Positions 34,911-42,338 of a stretch of 52,974 nucleotides of DNA are shown here, in pieces; positions within the stretch are counted from its first letter, which is position 1, and every line of letters begins with the position of its first letter. The notes beneath the pieces are model-generated. The model made no database searches, was not told where the DNA came from, and was given only the letters and a program-made list of their open reading frames with translations. The position numbers and the translations under genes were made by a program. The stretch spans positions 1 to 52,974 of the forward strand of contig CAAGKO010000019.1 in the NCBI GenBank assembly GCA_900770445.1, given 5' to 3'. The stretch is from an uncultured Oribacterium sp. (GTDB lineage: Bacteria > Bacillota > Clostridia > Lachnospirales > Lachnospiraceae).

Positions 34911-36158
34911 TTACAGCACCTGTCCGCTCTCAGATCGGAATTTCGCTCGGAAAGCTGACGGTGTAATGACCTTCAGCTTGACAAAATTCCGTGTCAACGT
35001 TTTAGGCGAATTATAACCGACATCCAGTGCAACATCCAGCACAGACAGATCCGTTGTAATGAGCAGCTCACACGCATGATTCACCCGAATCTGATTCAGA
35101 AAATCCTCGAAATTGAACTCCACCTGTTCCACCAGCAGCTGTTGTAGTTTGGGTACCGTGATTTGAAACTTGGTCGCTACATTCTTGGCAGTAAGCGAAT
35201 CTGCGTAATGACGATATATATAGTTTACTATAGTATAACCGATGCGGTTTTCTTCGATGTGACAAATGTCCTGCACCTTCTGATAGGTGGCCCGGTATTG
35301 ACCGATGCGATCGCCCACTCGCGCGGCAAATACTTTTGAAATGTGTGATTCATCCACAAATCCCAGTATATCCGCCAACTCCCGTAGGGTCAGGTCGGTA
35401 TATAATAAATAGTTCACGGTCTTACAAATGCGCATTTCGGTCAAAAGATCAATAAATGACAGTCCCGTCATCTGCGCGATATGTTCACTGACCGTTGACT
35501 CACGGTAGTAGAACTGCTGGGCGATTTTATTGAGCGTCAGCTTTTTATTACAGTGCAGATACATATATCGCAGAATGTCTACAGAATCCGCGTATTCGCT
35601 GCGGGAGCTCTCCGGCTGCTCTGACGCCGCACGTGTAAAAACAGCGGTCAAATACACGATCAGATTCAGCGTTGCAATATTCTCCAGTTCTTTTTCGATA
35701 TGCAGGTTTTTACTTGACTCCACACCGATCTCTTCACGGATGAGGTGTACAATGTGCATCACATCTGCAATCTTGTCCTCCGACAGTTGTACGGCAGCAT
35801 GGTCTTCAATGCGCGTCAAACTGGAGCATGGATCACCAGATACATCGCTGAACAGATGTATGATATTCTGCACTGTATCAAAGTGATAGCGGATAATCAC
35901 AAACCGCACCGGCTTCTCGACAACACTGATTTCGCTGACCTGCCAAGGTAGAATGGATACAAGCGTACCCTTTCGAAAATCGTACTCTTTCCTCTGGATG
36001 ACAATTTTTCCAACGCCGTCCAATACAAACAGGAAGCGAGATTCCTGATGAAGGAGTGGTGCGGCTGGCTCTGATACAGTTTCATAATCCAGACTAAACA
36101 GCTGGCTCTGATTCACCTGTGACCGGTTGAACGGCTGCATCCCAATCAAATCTTTCAT
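34911..36158 (-). CDS. AraC-family regulator with two tandem HTH domains
   Basis: This 415-residue regulator has a cupin-like sensor domain (about residues 20-100), then an AraC-type double helix-turn-helix at about 193-293 (LTLNKIAQQFYY and LRELADILGFVDESHISKVF). A second, more diverged one lies at about 305-408 (LTAKNVATKFQI and VLDVALDVGYNSPKTLTRNF). A single such domain of about 100 residues is normal, so this one is duplicated. It likely activates the Liv/CE4 cluster downstream when the imported compound is present. Its gene is closed by its own terminator and preceded by a 21-bp inverted repeat. Confidence 0.88.
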   Translation of the reverse strand: MKDLIGMQPFNRSQVNQSQLFSLDYETVSEPAAPLLHQESRFLFVLDGVGKIVIQRKEYDFRKGTLVSILPWQVSEISVVEKPVRFVIIRYHFDTVQNIIHLFSDVSGDPCSSLTRIEDHAAVQLSEDKIADVMHIVHLIREEIGVESSKNLHIEKELENIATLNLIVYLTAVFTRAASEQPESSRSEYADSVDILRYMYLHCNKKLTLNKIAQQFYYRESTVSEHIAQMTGLSFIDLLTEMRICKTVNYLLYTDLTLRELADILGFVDESHISKVFAARVGDRIGQYRATYQKVQDICHIEENRIGYTIVNYIYRHYADSLTAKNVATKFQITVPKLQQLLVEQVEFNFEDFLNQIRVNHACELLITTDLSVLDVALDVGYNSPKTLTRNFVKLKVITPSAFRAKFRSESGQVL

Positions 36159-36180
36159 GATTCCTCTCCTACGACAATAT

Positions 36181-36233
36181 TAAGCCAATTGAACCAAATT
36201 CCGCTATCGACAGAATTTGGCTCAATTGACTTA
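36181..36233. repeat. 21-bp inverted repeat upstream of the AraC-type gene
   Basis: 36181-36201 and 36213-36233 match as inverse complements at 19 of 21 positions, with an 11-base spacer. It lies 23 nt before the regulator start and 60 nt after the metal operon. No T-tract follows on either strand. It could be an operator for the AraC-type protein itself or a weak terminator of the metal operon. Confidence 0.55.
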
Positions 36234-36292
36234 GTAGTAATAATAGCATGAAATAACGGATTGGTGCGAGTGGGTTTTCCTGGGTTCTATGC

Positions 36293-36670
36293 TTATTTCA
36301 TCTCGCCACTGATTTCCTTCACCGCATAGCCTTCGCGGGCGACGGCGGCGATGATGGTCGCCGGGGCGATGTCACGGTCACAGTCGACGTGGGCGTGCTT
36401 CTTTCGGAGGCTGACGTCGGCCGCGGCCCCGTCGATGGCGTTGATAGCACGGGCCACCTTCGCAGCACAGTTCTCACAGTGCATACCTTCGACCTGGAAG
36501 TCGTAGCTGTGCAGCACCGGGCCGTCCAGCTTCTTCTTTTCCGGCTTCGCACTGCGCTCGCAGGAGCCGCCGCCACAGCAGCCGCCCTCGCCATGCAGAT
36601 GCTTCGCCGATTCCTTCACGGCCCAGGCCACGATGAGCAGCAGCACGACGATTACAATCAGATTCGACAT
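36293..36670 (-). CDS. FeoB-associated-like Cys-rich segment fused to a heavy-metal (HMA) domain
   Basis: This 125-residue protein starts with one membrane helix (about residues 3-18), followed by a short His/Gly stretch and GGCCGGGSC, as in FeoB-associated Cys-rich membrane proteins. A linker then leads to an HMA domain (about 55-120) with the metal motif GMHCENC. HMA domains bind Cu+, Zn2+ or Cd2+. The protein probably hands metal to, or takes it from, the P-type ATPase encoded just upstream in the same operon. The combination of the two parts is uncommon in my experience. AGGAGAAT precedes the ATG. Confidence 0.8.
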   Translation of the reverse strand: MSNLIVIVVLLLIVAWAVKESAKHLHGEGGCCGGGSCERSAKPEKKKLDGPVLHSYDFQVEGMHCENCAAKVARAINAIDGAAADVSLRKKHAHVDCDRDIAPATIIAAVAREGYAVKEISGEMK

Positions 36671-36740
36671 ATTCTCTCCTATTTCAGTGCGCTGCAGTCA
36701 TGATGTCCAGTTTCAGGGGCTTCCATGCCTGCAGTTGCTT

Positions 36741-39023
36741 TTACTTCGTCTCTTCCAGCAGGTTCGTCATGCTGTCGATGCCGACCATCATGGTGGAGCT
36801 GTTATGAAGCAGCGCCGAGGTCGACGGGGTGATGAGACCACCGATGCCGAGGGCGATCAGCAGGGAATTAAAGCCGACGATGAAGCGGTAGTCACCGTGT
36901 ACACGGTTCATCAGTGCGCGGCTCAGACGCCGAAGCACGACGAGCTCCATGAGGTCGTCCGCAGAGATGGTGATGTCCGCGATTTCGCGTGTGATGGCCG
37001 CGCCGGAGCCGATGGCGACACCGACATCCGCCTCCGACAGGGCCGGAGAATCATTGATACCGTCGCCGATCATGATGACCTTATGGCCCGCCGCACGACG
37101 CGACTTCACATAGTTCACCTTATCCTCCGGCAGGACCTCCGCCTGGTAATGATCGAGGCCAAGCTGTGTCGCAACACTTGCCGCGGTGCGCTCGCTGTCG
37201 CCCGTCATCATGCAGACTGTGTTGATTCCCAGTGCCCGAAGGCGTCTAATCACCTCAGCTGCTTCCTTTCGAACCGGATCGAAGATGCAGAGCACCGCCG
37301 CCAGCACACCGTCGATGGCGAGATAGATTCTCGAGTAGCGACCGTCGATGGCCTCGAGCTTCGCTTCCTCGCTGGCCGGAATCGTACAGTGCTCATCCTC
37401 CAGGACGAAGTGGTAGCTGCCGATGACGACCTTCTTCTCGCCGACATGACTGCTCACGCCGTGTGCCACGATGTACTCGACCTTCGTGTGCAGCTCTTCA
37501 TGATTGAGCCCCTTCTCCTGCGCCCCACGGACGATGGCATTCGCCATGGAGTGCGGATAGTGCTCCTCGAGACAGGCTGCCACGCGAAGCATCTCGTCGG
37601 GATCCTGGTCCCCGAAGGCGACGACATCGACGAGACGCGGTACCGCGTAGGTCAGGGTGCCGGTCTTATCAAAGACGATGGTGTCCGCCTCCGACACGGC
37701 TTCCATGAACTTGCCGCCCTTGATGGAGATACCATAACTCCGCGCCTCCTTGATCGCCGACAGCACCGCAAGCGGTACCGAGAGCTTCAGGGCACAGGAG
37801 TAGTCCACCATCAGGAAGGACAGCGCCTTCGTAAGGTTCCGGGTCAGGAGATAGGTCGCCGCGAAGCCGGCGAAGCTGTACGGCACGAGCGAATCTGCGA
37901 GCCGGTAGGCCTTCGCTTCCGCGTCGGACTTCAGCTTCTCGGACTCCTCGATCATATGCACGATCTGGTCGTACTTGCCCTTGCCCGACTCCTTCTTCAC
38001 CTCGACGAGGCACTCGCCTTCCTCGACCACGGTGCCGGCATAAACATAGCTGCCCTCGGTCTTCGGAACCGGAGCCGACTCACCGGTCATCGTCGCCTGG
38101 TTGACCGTCATCTCACCGGAGATGACCACACCCTCGAGCGGGATGATATCAGAACTTCGAAGCACGATCACATCGCCGGCATGGATCTTTCCGAGCGGCA
38201 TTTCGATTTCCTGCTCGCCCTTCCGTACCCACGCACGATCGACGTTCAGCGACATAGCGCGTGCCAGATCGCCGACCGACTTCTTCCGTGTCCAGTCCTC
38301 GAGGGTCTCGCCGATGTCGAGGAAGAACATGATGGAGGACGCCGTCGTGTAGTCCGCACGGAGGATCGAGGTCGTCACCGCGATGCCGTCGAGCAGTTCG
38401 ACCTTCAGCGACCCGCTGCCGAGCGAGCGTACGGCCTTCCACACATATGGGATTCCCTTCACCATCGTGCGGAGTGTCCGGATCGGTGCCGGCAGCAGAA
38501 GCTTCACTGCGTTGTGCGTCAGCACCTGCAGCATCAGCCGTTCCTGGTATTCACGGTTCAGCTTTCGTCCCGTTTCTTCCGGGACCAGCGCCGCCACCTG
38601 CTCCGAAGTCTCATCATAGGAGGCCAATGCCTCCATCAGTGCACGTCGCTGTTCGTCGTGATGCGCCGTAAACCGTGCCGTGGCTCCGCAAGAGGCGACG
38701 GCACGCGACGAAGCACGTGTTGCTGTGGTGCCGGCAGCGTTCGAGCGGGTCGTGACCGCACCCACGGTGCCGGCAGCGGCTGACGAGGCGGACGCAGGCA
38801 CCGTCGGACGGGAAGTGACGATCTGCGCGGCGGCAGCATTGGCCCGCGGACGAGTGAATTCGATCGTCGCATGTCCGGTGCGCTCGTCGACCGCCGCGTT
38901 CTTCACGCCGGGGATGGTCTTCAGATAGTATTCCAGAAGATCCGCCTGGTGCATGGACATGTGCTCCTTCGGAACACGGAGGCGAAGACGATGCTCGGAT
39001 TCATGTAATATGAAGCACTTCAT
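36741..39023 (-). CDS. Heavy-metal-type P-type ATPase with unusual motifs
   Basis: This 760-residue pump belongs to the P1B group. TGES (313-316), DKTGT (phosphorylated Asp452), MTGD (606-609) and GDGIND (653-658) are intact. The metal-site motif in the membrane is YSCALKLS (408-415) instead of CPC or SPC, and the usual HP dipeptide is replaced in HYPHSMANAI (near 488-497). The N-terminal HMA-like region (1-56) lacks CxxC, and a linker rich in Ala, Thr and Ser (about 60-115) follows. The transported metal cannot be assigned; iron, manganese or zinc are possible. It follows a DUF6110-like gene by 6 nt. Confidence 0.9.
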   Translation of the reverse strand: MKCFILHESEHRLRLRVPKEHMSMHQADLLEYYLKTIPGVKNAAVDERTGHATIEFTRPRANAAAAQIVTSRPTVPASASSAAAGTVGAVTTRSNAAGTTATRASSRAVASCGATARFTAHHDEQRRALMEALASYDETSEQVAALVPEETGRKLNREYQERLMLQVLTHNAVKLLLPAPIRTLRTMVKGIPYVWKAVRSLGSGSLKVELLDGIAVTTSILRADYTTASSIMFFLDIGETLEDWTRKKSVGDLARAMSLNVDRAWVRKGEQEIEMPLGKIHAGDVIVLRSSDIIPLEGVVISGEMTVNQATMTGESAPVPKTEGSYVYAGTVVEEGECLVEVKKESGKGKYDQIVHMIEESEKLKSDAEAKAYRLADSLVPYSFAGFAATYLLTRNLTKALSFLMVDYSCALKLSVPLAVLSAIKEARSYGISIKGGKFMEAVSEADTIVFDKTGTLTYAVPRLVDVVAFGDQDPDEMLRVAACLEEHYPHSMANAIVRGAQEKGLNHEELHTKVEYIVAHGVSSHVGEKKVVIGSYHFVLEDEHCTIPASEEAKLEAIDGRYSRIYLAIDGVLAAVLCIFDPVRKEAAEVIRRLRALGINTVCMMTGDSERTAASVATQLGLDHYQAEVLPEDKVNYVKSRRAAGHKVIMIGDGINDSPALSEADVGVAIGSGAAITREIADITISADDLMELVVLRRLSRALMNRVHGDYRFIVGFNSLLIALGIGGLITPSTSALLHNSSTMMVGIDSMTNLLEETK

Positions 39024-39029
39024 GCTTAC

Positions 39030-39353
39030 TTACGCCTCTTCCTTCGTATCTGCAGCCTTCTTCGACTCCTCGACGAGGGCCTCCGCCTCCGCAAGACGCG
39101 CTGCAGCCTCTGCCTCATAGCGCTCTTCATTGATATCCTTCGCGTCCGCATAGATGTCACCGCAGTTCTCCTTCAGCGTCGCGGTCGTCTTCATCACACT
39201 GTCCTTGCCGCGCAGAACGGCTGCCGTGCACTGGGTATATAACTTCTTCGCATCCTTGCTTGCGAGCACAGCGATACCAGCCGTACCGAAGAGCACACCA
39301 CCTGCAAAAACACCAAGCTTCTTCAGATTCTTCAGATCCTTTACCTTTAACAT
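39030..39353 (-). CDS. DUF6110-like small membrane-anchored protein
   Basis: This 107-residue protein has one hydrophobic segment (about residues 12-30, GVFAGGVLFGTAGIAVLAS) followed by a charged, Ala/Glu-rich helical region (about 60-107), in the style of DUF6110 or YtxH proteins. The start at 39353 follows AGGAGG. Function is unknown. It leads the metal ATPase operon directly behind two DtxR-like operators. Confidence 0.7.
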   Translation of the reverse strand: MLKVKDLKNLKKLGVFAGGVLFGTAGIAVLASKDAKKLYTQCTAAVLRGKDSVMKTTATLKENCGDIYADAKDINEERYEAEAAARLAEAEALVEESKKAADTKEEA

Positions 39354-39382
39354 GATTCTATCCTCCTGATTGATCAATAAAT

Positions 39383-39422
39383 GTTAGCCTATGCTAACCT
39401 CTAAATGTTAGTACCGTCTAAC
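39383..39422 (-). promoter_or_regulatory. Two DtxR-like operators before the metal ATPase operon
   Basis: GTTAG-N6-CTAAC occurs twice, at 39383-39398 (GTTAGCCTATGCTAAC) and 39407-39422 (GTTAGTACCGTCTAAC), with centres 24 bp apart. The pattern resembles DtxR/IdeR/MntR-type sites of Clostridia, so control by iron or manganese is likely. They lie 30-70 nt before the first start codon. Confidence 0.6.
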
Positions 39423-39567
39423 CAGGATGTCAAGAAAAATCACACGCCGGAAAACTCACTTTTTCGAATGGCTGACATAGTTTCAGACGAGCATCCAGGG
39501 GTGAAAACATATCCACGAATTACATAGGCATGATTGAGAACTGGACCGATCAGATACACCGAGTTAC

Positions 39568-39596
39568 AAAAAGGGGCAGACCCTCAAGTCCGCCCC
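39568..39596 (-). terminator. Rho-independent terminator after rubredoxin
   Basis: On the minus strand GGGGCGGAC pairs with GTCTGCCCC, followed by TTTTTGT. It lies 160 nt after the rubredoxin stop. The stretch 39597-39758 between them holds no gene; two short similar CCAGCACAGCC segments (about 39690 and 39746) are of unknown meaning. Confidence 0.7.
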
Positions 39597-39758
39597 TCCA
39601 TAAGATCGACAAACCCTCAACAAGTTTGATGATCCCTGTTTTATACCATATTCATTTCAGTGAGAACTCTCTGTGCATTTCCCAGCACAGCCTGGTTTCA
39701 GGCTCTCACCCTCTACAGAGTCCGGGATATGCATCCGTTTCTCCAGCACAGCCGGATT

Positions 39759-39917
39759 TTAAGCCTCGGCAGAGAACTGGTCCTTACCAACCGAGCACAT
39801 CGGGCACTCGAAATCCTCCGGAACATCTTCCCACTTCGTGCCAGGTGCGATACCGCCCTCCGGGTATCCCTGCTCCTCGTCATACTCCCATCCACATACA
39901 TCACATACGTACTTCAT
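39759..39917 (-). CDS. Rubredoxin
   Basis: This 52-residue iron protein carries electrons in anaerobic oxygen and peroxide defence. The two CxxC pairs are in YVCDVCGW and ECPMCSVGKDQF, and the length is typical. The start at 39917 follows AGGAGG; a frame that begins 14 codons earlier overlaps the regulator and is rejected. It is co-transcribed with the Fur-type gene 23 nt upstream. Confidence 0.95.
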   Translation of the reverse strand: MKYVCDVCGWEYDEEQGYPEGGIAPGTKWEDVPEDFECPMCSVGKDQFSAEA

Positions 39918-39940
39918 CTTTTTTCCTCCTGATTTTTTCG

Positions 39941-40327
39941 TCATTCCTGCATCTGACATGCAGGGCAGATCGCCTTAAACATGATATCGTAACTCAGGAA
40001 CTGCATCCCATGCGGATCGCGGATCCGCTCTATGAGACCCGGCATTTCGTCGATGTCTACATCGAACACCTCTCCGCAGCGCACGCATCGCCCATGGTAG
40101 TGGTTTCGCAGTGTGAAATCGAAACGATCCGGACCATTCGGAACCTCGACGCGACGGATGCTTCCCTCCTCTGAGAGGATGCCGAGATTTCTGTACACCG
40201 TACCCTTCCCGATGCCAGGGTGTTCCTGCCGGACGTATTCGTAAACCTCCTCTGCCGTCACATGACGTTTCATCGTCAGAACCGCATTTCGAACGAGGTC
40301 CTTCTGCACGGTGTTTCTTCTCTCCAT
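39941..40327 (-). CDS. perR: Fur-family regulator, PerR-like
   Basis: This 128-residue regulator has the Fur fold: a DNA-binding half with GIGKGTVYRNLGILSEEG (about 38-55), the metal-binding NHYHGRCVRCGEVFDVD (about 75-91), and a second Cys pair, CPACQ, at the end, forming the structural zinc site. Operon structure with rubredoxin suggests a peroxide sensor (PerR) more than an iron regulator. A perfect palindrome at 40344-40368 directly upstream suggests autoregulation. Confidence 0.88.
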   Translation of the reverse strand: MERRNTVQKDLVRNAVLTMKRHVTAEEVYEYVRQEHPGIGKGTVYRNLGILSEEGSIRRVEVPNGPDRFDFTLRNHYHGRCVRCGEVFDVDIDEMPGLIERIRDPHGMQFLSYDIMFKAICPACQMQE

Positions 40328-40343
40328 GTCGCCTCCGCCATTT

Positions 40344-40368
40344 CTTAATAGGATTAATTCCTATTAAG
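40344..40368 (-). promoter_or_regulatory. PerR/Fur-type operator
   Basis: CTTAATAGGA and TCCTATTAAG form a perfect 10-bp inverted repeat around TTAAT, 17 nt before the regulator start codon. The AT-rich dyad and position fit a PerR or Fur box. Confidence 0.7.
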
Positions 40369-40444
40369 ACTATACATCATGACATACCTTATGTCAACAT
40401 CCGTAATGCTGTTTTCCGGAAATCACCGGATCTGCGAATAGAAT

Positions 40445-40906
40445 TCAGTAATCTGTGATTTTCTTTTCCACGAGCTTATCGCCTTCATAGCGGAGCTTGA
40501 TAGAGAAGAAGCGCTCATCCCCGGAGAGGAGGCGTTCGAGGAAGACGCGATCACCTTCCCAGGTCGGGAGCGCGAGAACGTCCGACTTCTCCACCCATGC
40601 AAGCTCGCCTTCATCGCACTCGATCAGCTCACCGTCGAAGGCATCCGCAGTGAAGACGCACATAAGCTCCGGCTCGCAGGCGTCACTGAGAAAGGTCACG
40701 AGACCGCGGAGGCGATACGCCGTCAGCATGAGCCCCGTCTCCTCCTTCACCTCACGAAGCAGGCACTCCTCCGGCGTCTCACCGTTTTCCACATGTCCCC
40801 CGACACCGATCCACTTTCCGGCATTGATGTCATGGTGCTTCTTCACCCGGTGAAGCATCAGGTACTTCCCCTCTTTTTCGATATAACACAGCGTCGTCAT
40901 CTTCAT
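40445..40906 (-). CDS. NUDIX hydrolase, MutT-like
   Basis: This 153-residue enzyme carries a full Nudix box (GGHVENGETPEECLLREVKEET in pieces, about residues 36-58) with the REVKEE glutamates that bind Mg2+. The length and the start MKMTTLCYI resemble 8-oxo-dGTP diphosphatases of Bacillota, which clean oxidised nucleotides. ATG 40906 is chosen over a GTG one codon upstream. It stands alone between PerR and the FMN enzyme. Confidence 0.9.
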   Translation of the reverse strand: MKMTTLCYIEKEGKYLMLHRVKKHHDINAGKWIGVGGHVENGETPEECLLREVKEETGLMLTAYRLRGLVTFLSDACEPELMCVFTADAFDGELIECDEGELAWVEKSDVLALPTWEGDRVFLERLLSGDERFFSIKLRYEGDKLVEKKITDY

Positions 40907-40986
40907 CACGCTCTTCTCCTTTTTTATTTCAAAATCAGGGAGCCAGTCACCCGGCTCCCCTCGCTATCCACATCGTCTATGAAGTT

Positions 40987-42012
40987 TTACACTCGCACGC
41001 AGTCTCTCGTGATCTCCGCAAGCGTGCTCACACTGCACATCTCCATCGTGTCCTTCAGCTCGCTGCCGATCTTCTGGATGTACGCCTCGACGCCCTCCTG
41101 CGCACCACCGTACACCGCCGTCACGAACGGGCGGGCAATGATGACGGCGTCTGCGCCGAGTGCCAGGGCCTTAAATACATCGGCACCGGAACGGATACCT
41201 CCGTCGACGAAGATCTTCATGTCGCTGCCGGTCGCACGCACGGCCTTCACGATCTCTTCGAGCACCTCGGCCGTCGCCGGGCACTGGTCGAGTACACGTC
41301 CGCCGTGGTTCGAAACCACGATAGCGGCCGCACCGGCCTCCTGTGCCTTCAGCGCACCCTTCACGGTCATGATGCCCTTCACGATGAACGGAACCCCGGC
41401 TGCCTCTACGATTTCACGAAGCTCCTCCACCGACTTACTACCGGCCGGCGGGGTCAGATTCTTCAGGAACGGAAGACCGGCCGCATCGACATCCATCGCT
41501 ACGGCGAAAGCATTGGCCTCCTTTACAAGCGCCATCTTCTCGCGCACCGTCTCGATGTTCCACGGCTTCACGGTCGGGATGCCGAGACCACCGGCCTTCT
41601 TCACGGCTGCGGTCGCGGCCACCATCACCTCCGGATTCGTACCGTCACCGGTGAACGCTGCGATGCCATGCTCCGCACACGCCGACACCAGGATGTCGTT
41701 GTAGGAGATATCGTTCAGTGCATCGCCGTAATGCAGATTCACCGCACCGACCGGCCCCGCAAAAAACGGATACCGGAAGGTCTTTCCGAACAGCTCGAGG
41801 GAGGTGTCGACCGGACGCTTCTCTACCAGCGTATCCATCTCGATACGAATCTCCTTCCACTTATCATAGTTACGGATCGCCGTGTCACCGACGCCCTTCG
41901 CGCCAGGCCCCGGAATCTGGTTCCGGCATGCACGCCCGTTGCACTCCGGACACGCCTTACAGTACTTCCCGATGCGCGTTCTCGCCTGCTCTATACACTC
42001 TGAAAAATTCAT
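40987..42012 (-). CDS. FMN-dependent alpha-hydroxy-acid oxidising enzyme with Cys-rich N-terminus
   Basis: This 341-residue TIM-barrel protein belongs to the lactate oxidase/glycolate oxidase family. The family signature SNHGGRVLDQCP holds the catalytic His near residue 240; GIMTVKGALKA (Lys) and FVDGGIRSGADVFKAL bind FMN. The N-terminus holds Cys18, Cys21, Cys24 and Cys29 (CKACPECNGRAC), which could bind a metal or Fe-S cluster and is not part of the classic enzymes. ATG 42012 is chosen behind AGAGG. The substrate is probably lactate or another 2-hydroxy acid; in an anaerobe the electron acceptor would not be oxygen. Confidence 0.88.
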   Translation of the reverse strand: MNFSECIEQARTRIGKYCKACPECNGRACRNQIPGPGAKGVGDTAIRNYDKWKEIRIEMDTLVEKRPVDTSLELFGKTFRYPFFAGPVGAVNLHYGDALNDISYNDILVSACAEHGIAAFTGDGTNPEVMVAATAAVKKAGGLGIPTVKPWNIETVREKMALVKEANAFAVAMDVDAAGLPFLKNLTPPAGSKSVEELREIVEAAGVPFIVKGIMTVKGALKAQEAGAAAIVVSNHGGRVLDQCPATAEVLEEIVKAVRATGSDMKIFVDGGIRSGADVFKALALGADAVIIARPFVTAVYGGAQEGVEAYIQKIGSELKDTMEMCSVSTLAEITRDCVRV

Positions 42013-42081
42013 ACACTGCCTCTCTTTCATTAACATCATGTACGTACATTATACGACTGATCCGTAACTGCGCAAACAATA

Positions 42082-42169
42082 TGTTACTGTTCACTCGTGG
42101 CTTAGCGGACGACAGCCGAAAGCCATACGCCAAGCCACGTCTTGACTTAGCTACGTTTGAACAGTAACA
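42082..42169. repeat. 88-bp MITE-like element with 12-bp terminal inverted repeats
   Basis: TGTTACTGTTCA (42082-42093) and TGAACAGTAACA (42158-42169) are perfect inverse complements. Inside, CGTGGCTT (42096-42103) pairs with AAGCCACG (42132-42139). No T-tract follows, and it lies upstream of both neighbouring divergent genes, so a terminator is unlikely. The size and perfect ends suggest a small non-autonomous element or a structured RNA. The remainder of 42040-42338 shows nothing further. Confidence 0.6.
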
Positions 42170-42338
42170 ACTATATAATGTGCACAATTACATGCGTAAA
42201 TAATTGCAAAAAACAATTTTTCGAGTCAAAATATAATCCACGCAAGTAGGTATATCAGAGTTGAAGCAAACGATATTTAAAGCTGCTCGCTCATTTCCGA
42301 CTTGATTTCATACTCATCTTGCAGGAAGGCCTTATTTC

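Noticed and set aside
36633..38783. A 716-codon open frame on the plus strand
   Set aside because: It is antisense to the P-type ATPase gene, which keeps all P-type motifs. The frame is His/Arg/Asp-rich without any domain.
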